Positions 11,075 through 21,337 of a stretch of DNA of 64,000 nt are shown in pieces. The notes beneath the pieces are model-generated. The model was not told where the DNA came from. It searched no databases and was given only the letters and a program-made list of their open reading frames with translations. The position numbers and the translations under genes are program-made. The stretch is from Helichrysum umbraculigerum (lineage: Eukaryota > Streptophyta > Magnoliopsida > Asterales > Asteraceae). The stretch's first letter is position 1. Every line of letters starts with the position of its first letter. The DNA is taken from assembly GCA_949592205.1 (NCBI GenBank), contig CATIUR010000001.1, forward strand, positions 18,119,501 through 18,183,500, in the 5' to 3' direction.

Positions 11075-12157
11075 TGCCCACTGCAATACCGTGGCATCGT
11101 TTTGTACCCACTTTACCGTGGTATCGTTTTGTGCCCGCTGCAATACCGCGGCATCGTTTCTGAAGTGCTCGAGAGCATAGTTGAAATGTAGAGCTAGTAG
11201 TACTACGACATACTAGCTATTGCAAATAAGTGTCGACCGTACAACGACGCGTCCGACTTGAATGATTGTGTTTGTATGATTGTATGTATACTAATATACA
11301 TAAATATTATTGAAGTTAGCACCAAGTGCTTATGATAATATATAAACATGTAGATATATATATATATAGATACATATATTTGTCAAATGAGCAAACGTAA
11401 GTAACAATCGTGACACGCATGAAAATAATTGATTGTATCTAAATACGTATAAGCAAATATTTAGATATTAAGTAATACGTTGGCCCTAGGTATGAATACT
11501 CATCACCTAGTTGAATTGTATTAGTATAAAGGATCTATACTAACATATGATGCTATCGTATACTTCTAGCCTAAAGCCTAGCAAGTATATTTGGGTTCTG
11601 AATTGTATTGGCAATATTAGTTCCTAAAAGAGAAACTGATCCTGTAAATGTATGTATGTCGTCTAGTGTAGGTAGAACTAACCAGTTCTAATGTATTTGA
11701 TAATATTGTCCCGCGACAATATGGCCAATGAATAGTAATAACTATATCCAGTTATACCTAAGTAATTGTTTTCCAACAATCTGATAGTGTACGATTGTGA
11801 CCTATCTAGGTTAGGTCTTGATATTGTTCCAAAACAATGTGTTGGGTGTAATTCCTAAGTATTACACATTTGTATTACATACAGTAATAAGATTGATTGT
11901 GAATTATAAAAGATTATTAATATAATCCGAAAACAGTTGTTGTGCATGTGTTTCACCCCAAAAACAGTAAAACAGTTGAAAGAGTGGGGCTATGAAACTC
12001 ACCTGTGAATTGTTAGCGATACGATGATACGCGCGTCGTCCAAATGGTAACCTTCTAGTGTCCTAAACACGTGAGGTTATATAAGTATGAGACAAATCAG
12101 TTTGTCTAAGCGAGTTGTTCATGTGTGCATTTGTTGCTGAAGTCTGGGAATTGTGTA

Positions 12158-12265
12158 CGGGGGTCCGGGGGCAGCGCCCCTGGTAGCGGGGTCCAAGGGG
12201 CGGCAGCCCCTGGCGGGGTCCAAGGGGCAGAGCCCCTGGCTGGGGTCGAGCTGCCAGGTCAGCTT
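12158..12265. repeat. GC-rich hairpin cassette in LTR of element B
   Basis: Three near repeats of GGGGTCCAAGGGGCAG..CCCCTGG type, each a small hairpin (GGGGC-AGC-GCCCC, GGGGC-AGA-GCCCC, GGGGC-GGCA-GCCCC). The same cassette, in matching element-sense orientation, is in all three LTRs of element C (22614-22694, 30711-30791, 38807-38887), and again at 18586-18693. Confidence 0.85.
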
Positions 12266-12388
12266 GGAAAATTTTTATTTCTACTACTTTACTTTAAAGA
12301 AAACGTGTTCGGAATCCAAATTCGGGTAAAATCGAGTGGTAAATTTTGGTTGTCAATACTTAGCGAAAAACATAGGTTTTTAAGGTTC

Positions 12389-12605
12389 TGCGACGTCATC
12401 TGCGACGTAGGGTCGTGCGTCGCTATGTGCGACGTCGCAATTTAATGCGACGTTGTGCGTTACGTCGCAATGTGCGACGTTTAAGATTTACTGCGACGTA
12501 GGGTGTTACGTCGCATCATGCGACGTTGAGATGTTTTTGCGACGTTGGCTGCGACGTCGGCTGCGACGTCGCAGCACTGTTTTTGGTCTCTGCGACGTAG
12601 CGATC
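12389..12605. repeat. GCGACGT/ACGTCGC palindromic array, element B LTR copy 1
   Basis: About thirteen exact copies of the heptamer GCGACGT or its complement in about 215 bp, some fused as GCGACGTCGC, plus one-base variants. The two strands alternate, so the stretch can fold into many alternative hairpins. Confidence 0.9.
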
Positions 12606-13197
12606 TGATCGCCGGAGTTTGAGCCGAAAACGAGTTTTCCGGCCTCCGTTGAGTCTGATTCTTTTACCCAACCCGTAACTAAGTATTTTAAGCTTATCTA
12701 AACCGCAAACAAGCAAAATAACAAGGTTTTCAGAGATTTCGAGAATTGTCGGAAACTTACAAATCCGCGCGAGGAGAATCCGAAAAGATAGGATTGTAGA
12801 TCGTTGCGTGGTGATCGTTTTTCCTTAAAGGAGCTTTGAGATTGGAGGTCGTTTGACGGTGGTTTTTGGCGGATTATGGTGGTGGTGGTGGTAGGTTGTA
12901 GAGAGAGAGATGAGAGAAAAGGTAGGTGAAAAAGAAGAAGAAAATGAAGAAATGAGGTGGGAGTTTGGGTTTTTGTTAAAACTCAGATCCCTAACTCGTG
13001 TACTGTGGTCTCCAACCACAGTACAAAATGTCCGTGATTTCGTACCCGTTTAAAATGTAGATTTATTATTTAAATCCATAATTTTGTTTATATCATTTTG
13101 TAAATATTTTTAATAAAATATTTCACTTGATCTATAAAATGTAATTATTCAAAGTTTAAAATTGGCGCGAAATTTGACTTTTTGACCGGGTGTTACA

Positions 13198-13213
13198 TTC
13201 TCCCCCTGTTAAG
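13198..13213 (-). other. Polypurine tract of element B
   Basis: The minus strand reads CTTAACAGGGGGAGAA directly against the 3' LTR, the usual plus-strand primer. Confidence 0.85.
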
Positions 13214-13760
13214 AAAATTTCGTCCCGAAATTTAAAGTGACGTCAGGGTTGCGCATGGTCTGGGGAGCAATGCACGTACGAGGTATTTGTCGAATAGATT
13301 GCAGACACATGATGTCTATAACGAGGTTGAATAGCAGTCACTCCATGACCGCATCATGTTTAATCGTTGTAGTCACATTCTGACTATATTTGTTCAGAGT
13401 ATGCTTATTTTGTGGTTACTCGGTAACCGTTTATGTCGTAGTCCATTCGGGATTAGATGGTTGTCACATAGTGACCGTTTTGTAATTGGTTATATCAGGG
13501 CTGATCGATTTATCGTCGAGTCGATTAGTCTACTGAAAGTAAACATTGAGTTTGGTTGGTGAGTGTTCTATTGATTGGTCTGCTGAAAGCAAACTTTGGG
13601 TTTTATGTGGGCCTAGGTCAACTAGCCCTAAGATGTGATCGACATTAAGTCGTTAAAATGATGGTGGGGACAATAAGTACACGTTTAGCGAATCTAAAAT
13701 TGAAGGATTTTGTTTTCGAGGAGAAGTTGTACTTACATTTTCGTTGGAGATTTATTTGAT
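13214..13760 (-). other. Non-coding remainder between gag stop and polypurine tract, element B
   Basis: It takes the place where pol would be and has no similarity that I can see to pol of A or C. It holds further small hairpins such as GGTTAC-TCG-GTAACC (13427-13441), GTCAC-ATA-GTGAC and CGAC-ATTAA-GTCG, like the rest of this family's untranslated sequence. The edge by the polypurine tract (TTTCGTCCCGAAATTT) matches the end of element C after pol. Confidence 0.7.
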
Positions 13761-14732
13761 TTACTCGGAGTCGATTAAGTGAATTTTGCGTCTTTTTGGG
13801 CAGTCCTTCTTGTAATGACCGGGTTCCTTACATTTGAAGCATATCCTTCGAGAGTCGGGATTGGCAGGAACTCTGCAGTCCCGGATTACGTGTCCGTATC
13901 GTTGGCATCTTTCGCAGGGTAATCCGCATAATCCGTCATGATGACGTTTACAGCCGTGACAAAATGGTTTGTTACCCACATAGCCTTGTCTTTCGTTGGG
14001 TTCGACAGTATAGTACCCCAAGGGTTCAGGTTGATTGGTTGGATTTTGACTAGAGCTGGAACTTCCATTTCCTTTTTGTTGATTGTTTTCTGTTGCAGGT
14101 GGCCCACGTCGAACCACCTGTGCCATGAGTCTGTGGGCCATGCGAATAGCCTCTTCAATAGTAGTGGGTTTAGAGGCGGTGACCATTCCCTCAATTAGCA
14201 ACGGGAGTCCACCAATGTACCTCCCGATTCGTTTGTTTTCAGGGTTTACTATGTTTGGACAAAGGGATGCTAGTTGTTGGAAGCGATTGGTATATGTTTC
14301 AATGTCGTTGTCCTTTACGGTGAGATACCAAAGTTCGTCCTCAAGTTTGTGAAGTACTTCGACGGGACAATACTTGTCCTTCATGATTCGTCTCAGGTCT
14401 TCCCATGGAAGTTCATGAGCGGTGTCGATTCCTACGGTTCGGGCGTGGAAATTCCACCAGGTAGAAGCATCATCCTGGAGGGTGTATGTGGCGTACAAGA
14501 CTTTGCAGTCGTCGGGGCAGTTGCAAACGTGAAATATAGATTCCATTCTCTCGAACCATCGAATTAATCCGAGAGCTCCTTCAGTACCGACGAAATTTGG
14601 TGGTTCGCACCTCAGGAAATCCCTAAAAGTGCAAGGCTTTACTTGGTTCTGAGCAGCTAGGGTCGCAGTCACTGCCTGATTAATGATGTGATCGTGCTCA
14701 GCTCGAGTGGAAGTTGGTCGTTTAGGAGGCAT
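13761..14732 (-). CDS. Gag of element B (complete, 323 aa)
   Basis: Nucleocapsid/capsid precursor that packages retrotransposon RNA. I take ATG 14730-14732 (MPPKRP...) as start because MPPK in the context GAATCATG matches the starts in A and C; an in-frame ATG nine codons upstream is less likely. The retrotransposon gag domain spans about residues 25-215 (GLIRWFERMES, then STWWNFHA, and LPWEDLRR). Nucleocapsid: a CX2CX4HX4C knuckle CERCQRYGHVIRDC near 282 and a second, CFKCKEPGHYKKDC, near 305. The frame ends 12 codons later (HLIDSE, stop). No internal stop or frameshift, so this is the only uninterrupted gag in the window. It may supply particles for itself and relatives while borrowing reverse transcriptase and integrase. 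Confidence 0.93.
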   Translation of the reverse strand: MPPKRPTSTRAEHDHIINQAVTATLAAQNQVKPCTFRDFLRCEPPNFVGTEGALGLIRWFERMESIFHVCNCPDDCKVLYATYTLQDDASTWWNFHARTVGIDTAHELPWEDLRRIMKDKYCPVEVLHKLEDELWYLTVKDNDIETYTNRFQQLASLCPNIVNPENKRIGRYIGGLPLLIEGMVTASKPTTIEEAIRMAHRLMAQVVRRGPPATENNQQKGNGSSSSSQNPTNQPEPLGYYTVEPNERQGYVGNKPFCHGCKRHHDGLCGLPCERCQRYGHVIRDCRVPANPDSRRICFKCKEPGHYKKDCPKRRKIHLIDSE

Positions 14733-15025
14733 GATTCTTGAACAAGAATGAAATGACAAAGTGTGAGATCTTTATTCAAAGATTTTGACTTTTATAGTTG
14801 TATACTCGGATGTAAAAGTGATAGTTATCCAGAAACCACTTAAGGTATTTGTATGAAAGTCCTCGGACTTTGAAATTTTAAATGTGTAGTCGTACTAACG
14901 ACCTAGTTGCGTATCATATGTTGTTCGACCAGAACTAATGGTATCGTCGTAGTCTATCAGACTGTAATGTAGTACTAAAGTGCTATAGATGTAATCCCAA
15001 TAAATTAGAGTGTATTCATCGAATG
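14733..15025 (-). other. Spacer upstream of gag, element B
   Basis: AT-rich, no ORF. The extra coiled-coil ORF found here in elements A and C is missing; the hairpin array 15026-15782 lies where it would be. Confidence 0.6.
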
Positions 15026-15782
15026 AGGCATCACATGCCTTAGTAGTAGTGGTGTGGCACTTCGTGCCTGGTAAGGTAATCGCGTATGCGTATAAGTGTA
15101 CAAGTGCCTATAGCGAGTGTTCCTATGCAAAGAAATCAAGTGGGACACCTCGTGTCCAGTAGAGTAGTCGTATATACATATATGGTGCACACGTAACTAT
15201 ACAAGTATACGTGCGTAGTAAAAGTCAGGTGTGGCACCTCGTGCCCAGTTAAGTAAGTGTATATGTATATATAAATCGTACATGTAACTATAACAAGTCT
15301 ACATGCATATTGATAGTAGCTCATCGAGCCTTGGAGTAGCACAGCGTGCTGAAATGCAGTGCCTAAAGCACTGGAGTTTAGAAACGACGTACTGAAATGC
15401 AGTGCTATCAGCACAGTAATTGAAATACCAATGTATTGTGATTATAGTACCGAAGTACTATGAAATGCAGCACCACGTGCCGTAATGAAGTGCCCGCGAC
15501 ACCGTAATTGCAGTACCCATGTACTGTGAATGTAGCATCAACATGCTATGATTTGTAGTATCGACATACTATGAGGTTTGCACTAACGTGCCCATATTGT
15601 GGTATCAACATACCATGTGTTGTGCTTGAAAGCATAATGCGGCACCACGTGCCATGTGTTGTTTGATGGTAGCCCTAAGGCCAAAATATGTTGAAGTTAT
15701 GTGATTTCCCAAATGTAGCATAAAGGCTAGAATGTGAGTGCCGAGGCACTGAGGTATTGAGTTGATTGATCCAAATGATCAA
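15026..15782. repeat. Array of about twenty small hairpins with covarying stems, leader of element B
   Basis: Perfect stem-loops follow one another about every 20-40 bp. Examples: AGGCAT-CAC-ATGCCT (15026), GGCAC-TTC-GTGCC (15056), GGACAC-CTC-GTGTCC (15143), CAGTGC-CTAAA-GCACTG (15357), TAGTAC-CGAA-GTACTA (15445), CAGTAC-CCAT-GTACTG (15511), TAGCAT-CAAC-ATGCTA (15533), TAGTAT-CGAC-ATACTA (15556), TGGTAT-CAAC-ATACCA (15600), GGCAC-CAC-GTGCC (15641), AGTGCC-GA-GGCACT (15737). Both arms vary together while loops stay short and similar. Confidence 0.9.
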
Positions 15783-16371
15783 GTTGTGATTGAGATAAAT
15801 AATTTGTTGTGGACTTAGTCAACACTAATCCAATTGTGACCAGCACGGTCAATAGTGAAAGATTCGTTTGTTTGTTTTAATTTCGTGGACGTTTAGCATG
15901 TGTGGGTTTCCATTCCCATTGAATACGGTTGTACCTCCTTCCCGAGGTTCAGTAATATATGTGATATCCTCCTATGCGTACTTAAGGAGAAAGGTATCGA
16001 GTCGTGATAGTTAGGAAGACGGCGATGTGCCTCTTCACGAGTAAATGATAATACATCGGAATTTAGTTGTATATACCCAGTATATATTTGATACGTAAAA
16101 GTAGTATACATGTAAGGCCTATTAGTATATACCTACCTTACATATAATAGCCTAGAATGTCTAGCACAAAACAATCAGAGTCAACTACGCATTCCCGTTT
16201 CAGTATAACCCCTTTCAGATCTTACATCATCTTTATTTAATTGTACATAGTTAGCTACGCTATGTTAAATTAAACTCGTATGATGTAATTCCTGAACCAG
16301 TCATACCTAATGAGGAATACTGCCTAACGGTCATAGTCTAGGCCCACTAAATGCAACCTAGTTCACTATAA
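15783..16371 (-). other. PBS-proximal leader of element B
   Basis: No credible ORF. About 16160-16371 is closely shared with the leaders of A and C. Confidence 0.6.
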
Positions 16372-16389
16372 CCTTAGGCTCTGATACCA
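16372..16389 (-). other. Primer-binding site, initiator tRNA-Met, element B
   Basis: The minus strand reads TGGTATCAGAGCCTAAGG, three bases from the 5' LTR (16393). Confidence 0.93.
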
Positions 16390-16938
16390 ATCTGTAACAC
16401 CCCCAAATTTAATGTTTTGCGGAAGCATGCTTGGGTGTTACTAATCAATATACAAAGCACAAGATATACAATGAACGACTCTAAATGAGACGTTTGAAAA
16501 TAATTATACATTTCCCAAAATAGAACGTTTACAACGTTATGAGTTTAATAATAATTTCCAAATACATAATTTGAAAATACTAAAGTAGATGCAGAGTTGT
16601 CCCAATTGTTGAAAATATGCGACTCGAACTAATAAGATCTTGTAGCGATCCTAATCCTGCTGGGCAACCTGAGAACACATGCTAAAACAGGTCAGCTATA
16701 AAGCTGGTGAGTTCATAGGATGGTTAGTTGAAAACATAAAGTAATAAAACAATTTATGTTTTGTAAAGTTATTTCCAAAATCAGTGATTTTTGATATGTA
16801 ATACGTTGAAGTTTGTAACGCCAATGTGTAAAGGTCTAATCTAGGTATTTCATACCTAACTAGTTTGAATTGTAAGTCTACCATTGAAATTGTTTGTCTA
16901 ACTTAATGTTCAATTACCCCGATATGGTTGGTTGCATT

Positions 16939-17502
16939 GTTACAAGTTACTTAGACTTGTTTGTCTTAAATTGATACAAGTTACAACGACTTGTTTGTTT
17001 GAAAATGCTACAATTACAACGACTTGTCTGATTGAAAATGATACAAGTACAACGACTTGTCTGCTTGAAAATGATACAAGTACAACGACTTGTCTGATTG
17101 AAAATGATACAAGTACAACGACTTGTCTGCTTGAAAATAATACAAGTACAACGACTTGTCTGATTGAAAATGATACAAGTACAACGACTTGTCTGCTTGA
17201 AAATAATACAAGTACAACGACTTGTCTGATTGAAGTTGATACAAGTACAACGACTTGTCTGCTTGAAAATAATACAAGTACAACGACTTGTCTGATTGAA
17301 AATGATACAAGTACAACGACTTGTCTGCTTGAAAATAATACAAGTACAACGACTTGTCTGATTGAAAATGATACAAGTACAACGACTTGTCTGCTTGAAA
17401 ATAATACAAGTACAACGACTTGTCTGATTGAAGTTGATACAAGTACAACGACTTGTCTGCTTGAAAATAATACAAGTACAACGACTTGTCTGATTGAAGT
17501 TG
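16939..17502. repeat. 33-bp minisatellite in LTR of element B, copy 2
   Basis: Looks identical to 10511-11074, including unit order. The array was therefore copied as a whole and has not changed length since insertion. Confidence 0.95.
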
Positions 17503-18816
17503 TGCCCACTGCAATACCGTGGCATCGTTTTGTACCCACTTTACCGTGGTATCGTTTTGTGCCCGCTGCAATACCGCGGCATCGTTTCTGAAGTGCTCGA
17601 GAGCATAGTTGAAATGTAGAGCTAGTAGTACTACGACATACTAGCTATTGCAAATAAGTGTCGACCGTACAACGACGCGTCCGACTTGAATGATTGTGTT
17701 TGTATGATTGTATGTATACTAATATACATAAATATTATTGAAGTTAGCACCAAGTGCTTATGATAATATATAAACATGTAGATATATATATATATAGATA
17801 CATATATTTGTCAAATGAGCAAACGTAAGTAACAATCGTGACACGCATGAAAATAATTGATTGTATCTAAATACGTATAAGCAAATATTTAGATATTAAG
17901 TAATACGTTGGCCCTAGGTATGAATACTCATCACCTAGTTGAATTGTATTAGTATAAAGGATCTATACTAACATATGATGCTATCGTATACTTCTAGCCT
18001 AAAGCCTAGCAAGTATATTTGGGTTCTGAATTGTATTGGCAATATTAGTTCCTAAAAGAGAAACTGATCCTGTAAATGTATGTATGTCGTCTAGTGTAGG
18101 TAGAACTAACCAGTTCTAATGTATTTGATAATATTGTCCCGCGACAATATGGCCAATGAATAGTAATAACTATATCCAGTTATACCTAAGTAATTGTTTT
18201 CCAACAATCTGATAGTGTACGATTGTGACCTATCTAGGTTAGGTCTTGATATTGTTCCAAAACAATGTGTTGGGTGTAATTCCTAAGTATTACACATTTG
18301 TATTACATACAGTAATAAGATTGATTGTGAATTATAAAAGATTATTAATATAATCCGAAAACAGTTGTTGTGCATGTGTTTCACCCCAAAAACAGTAAAA
18401 CAGTTGAAAGAGTGGGGCTATGAAACTCACCTGTGAATTGTTAGCGATACGATGATACGCGCGTCGTCCAAATGGTAACCTTCTAGTGTCCTAAACACGT
18501 GAGGTTATATAAGTATGAGACAAATCAGTTTGTCTAAGCGAGTTGTTCATGTGTGCATTTGTTGCTGAAGTCTGGGAATTGTGTACGGGGGTCCGGGGGC
18601 AGCGCCCCTGGTAGCGGGGTCCAAGGGGCGGCAGCCCCTGGCGGGGTCCAAGGGGCAGAGCCCCTGGCTGGGGTCGAGCTGCCAGGTCAGCTTGGAAAAT
18701 TTTTATTTCTACTACTTTACTTTAAAGAAAACGTGTTCGGAATCCAAATTCGGGTAAAATCGAGTGGTAAATTTTGGTTGTCAATACTTAGCGAAAAACA
18801 TAGGTTTTTAAGGTTC

Positions 18817-19033
18817 TGCGACGTCAGCTGCGACGTAGGGTCGTGCGTCGCTATGTGCGACGTCGCAATTTAATGCGACGTTGTGCGTTACGTCGCAATG
18901 TGCGACGTTTAAGATTTACTGCGACGTAGGGTGTTACGTCGCATCATGCGACGTTGAGATGTTTTTGCGACGTTGGCTGCGACGTCGGCTGCGACGTCGC
19001 AGCACTGTTTTTGGTCTCTGCGACGTAGCGATC
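18817..19033. repeat. GCGACGT/ACGTCGC palindromic array, element B LTR copy 2
   Basis: Copy of 12389-12605, differing at 18826 (GTCAGC instead of GTCATC). Confidence 0.9.
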
Positions 19034-19630
19034 TGATCGCCGGAGTTTGAGCCGAAAACGAGTTTTCCGGCCTCCGTTGAGTCTGATTCTTTTACCCAAC
19101 CCGTAACTAAGTATTTTAAGCTTATCTAAACCGCAAACAAGCAAAATAACAAGGTTTTCAGAGATTTCGAGAATTGTCGGAAACTTACAAATCCGCGCGA
19201 GGAGAATCCGAAAAGATAGGATTGTAGATCGTTGCGTGGTGATCGTTTTTCCTTAAAGGAGCTTTGAGATTGGAGGTCGTTTGACGGTGGTTTTTGGCGG
19301 ATTATGGTGGTGGTGGTGGTAGGTTGTAGAGAGAGAGATGAGAGAAAAGGTAGGTGAAAAAGAAGAAGAAAATGAAGAAATGAGGTGGGAGTTTGGGTTT
19401 TTGTTAAAACTCAGATCCCTAACTCGTGTACTGTGGTCTCCAACCACAGTACAAAATGTCCGTGATTTCGTACCCGTTTAAAATGTAGATTTATTATTTA
19501 AATCCATAATTTTGTTTATATCATTTTGTAAATATTTTTAATAAAATATTTCACTTGATCTATAAAATGTAATTATTCAAAGTTTAAAATTGGCGCGAAA
19601 TTTGACTTTTTGACCGGGTGTTACATTAGA

Positions 19631-20144
19631 TGATTTGAATTATGGGGAGTTAAGGAGGTTCATAGTGGTCCCTAAGGGTACAAGTACTTACCATAAGTAC
19701 TATGGTACTCATATGGTCCCTAAAGTAAATTAAATGTCAAGTATTAATGTCCTAGGTTAATTCCTTATGTCCTACTAATAACGGTGATGAGTCTTAAATG
19801 TATTACTTGTAACTAGTTACTTGTTAGTTTCTTATTACGTTATAAATTATTTAAGAAACGCGCAAATTTTTGCGGGACAATTGAAATCAACCTAAAATAT
19901 TAAACTTAAGCTATTTTTGGTGTTTTTTTAAAAAATCTTTGTCCGATGCGGGTTTATAGAATGTACCACTATTTAGGCAAAATGCTTTAAGAGGTGTACG
20001 TTCTTTTAGACGTGCGTGTCTTCAGACAATAATTTAAAAAAACGTTTTCTATTAGGGGAAACTTTCAAAAATTTATTATATATATATGTATTAAAATATG
20101 CTTATTTAAAGTTGCGAGCTTCGACCTTTTCGGAGAGAATTGTT
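19631..20144. other. Non-coding segment between element B and the unknown ORF
   Basis: AT-rich; no ORF. It is contiguous with 8825-9959 once element B is removed. It therefore lies downstream of the unknown ORF (20145-40290) and upstream of the Athila-type ORF1, if all belong to one minus-strand element. Confidence 0.5.
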
Positions 20145-21337
20145 TTATGATTCGTTCCGATCCCTCCACAGGGAAAGGGTCGAGATTTGCTCTCTTAAGC
20201 GAACATTTTTCGGCATAAAACATTTTGAAAGTTCCAAAATGACGTTATAAACTAAAAAGTAATGATGGTTCTCTAATTTCCCTAGGACTTTTCGTTCCTC
20301 GTATCCTAAATCGACAAGATCACTAATTAACTTATTATATGCTTTCCTTATCTTTTTAGGGTTTGACAAACCGACTCGTGGTCCTTGGTCTTTGTAATTC
20401 AGATCGTGAGTGAGTTTATTCATGACTTTCAAAAACGCGCTCTCTTCCTGTGAATCAGGTTCTCCGGTTATAGATTCGACTATCCTAACGAGGTCACTGA
20501 TTTTGTCTTTTTGTGAGGAAGTGAAGGGGTATTTGGTAAAGGTGAAGATTCGAGTTAGCTTAACGTGAAGGTCCTTTCTTTTAGCAAAGAGGGCTGTGTC
20601 GATTCTTTCCTTGGCGGAATCGGGAAAAACGTCTCGCAATCTTGAGATCAAGTAAGAGGTAGGGTCAACAAAGAACGGAATTTTACCAGGAATGATGATA
20701 GAAATCATCGGATCTCATTCTACCCAGAACTCGAGTTTACGGATCACTACAGTGACATTGTGATTGATTAATATCATGGATAATGGATGAAAATCCATGT
20801 CGGATAGTGATTCAAAAAGTAGATCTAAATCTGCTATAAACTTTAGTTCTTGGTCTCTGAAATTTGTGGAAGGGTTTTTGCATTCATGATTTGACAGGCG
20901 AAGAAGGAATTCTACTTGTTTTTCTAATGTGGCAATCGTTTCTCGCAATTCGTAAGAAAACGGGAGGTCGGCATATGTAAATTGCCTAACGAATGTTTTA
21001 TAGACATCTATCCTACGGGAAGGATTAAAGGAAGCACCGAGGTGGCGTTCTTCAAAACAAGGTTGTTCGGACTCGACTGATGGAACCTTATCTACTACTC
21101 GATAGATGGTGTATTCGGGTTCGTGTGAAAGGAATGGAAGGATACCGTCATTCCGAGAATCGGACGTGGTTTGGGTATACACGGTTATTTCAGGAATGAG
21201 GGTGATTAAGTCACATAATTTCGGAGGTTTTTCTTCAGAATCATCTTCGGGAAAATAATTGAAGTGGGCAGAATTTGATAAACCAGGTAATTGCAAAATT
21301 GGTGAGTGATCTTCTAGAGATGATGCAAGGTCAGGTA
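20145..21337 (-). pseudogene. Unknown ORF of the Asp-primed element, downstream part
   Basis: C-terminal 397 codons of a protein I do not recognise. The frame is continuous from the element C insertion point (21337) to a stop at 20145-20147, except for one TGA at 20715-20717. Its neighbours (VE stop DP) and the CGA-to-TGA pattern suggest a decayed Arg codon. Removing element C and one AGGTA copy joins this frame exactly to 40074-40290, giving 470 codons (two internal TGAs and the final stop included). The sequence is mixed charged/hydrophobic, without Cys knuckles, DTG, RT or integrase motifs, so it is not a standard gag-pol. An apparent start at 21294-21296 is TTG and not a real start. Confidence 0.75.

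Larger units (their letters stand above)
9965..13197 (-). repeat. 3' LTR of element B
   Basis: Bounded by TGTAACAC...GTGTTACA. Contains a 33-bp minisatellite, a GC-rich hairpin cassette (12158-12265), a GCGACGT array, the donor-like GTAAGTTTCCGACAA (12760-12746) and, between about 11480 and 11880, many small hairpins such as ATATTGTC-CCGC-GACAATAT. Confidence 0.95.
9965..19625 (-). mobile_element. Element B: gag-only, non-autonomous Tekay-type retrotransposon, complete with TSD
   Basis: Two LTRs of identical length (3,233 bp; 9965-13197 and 16393-19625) flank a 3,195-bp internal region. A 5-bp target duplication TTAGA is present at 9960-9964 and 19626-19630. PBS (initiator Met) and polypurine tract are intact. 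The internal region has a full gag ending in a stop right after the second zinc knuckle; protease, RT, RNase H and integrase are absent. By eye I see only three differences between the LTRs (10362/16790, 10384/16812, 12398/18826), so the insertion is recent and must have used enzymes in trans. Confidence 0.95.
16393..19625 (-). repeat. 5' LTR of element B
   Basis: Same length and content as 9965-13197 with about three substitutions by eye. Its outer end abuts the target duplication TTAGA (19626-19630). Confidence 0.95.

Noticed and set aside
10504..11163. Open frame of 219 codons (and three long minus frames) with Thr/Cys-rich repeats, repeated at 16932-17591
   Set aside because: It is the 33-bp minisatellite read in frame. 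Period divisible by three keeps all frames open; no gene.
12125..12445. 106-codon frame repeated at 18553-18873
   Set aside because: Lies inside both LTRs of element B over the GC cassette and palindrome array; duplicated with the LTR and without motif.
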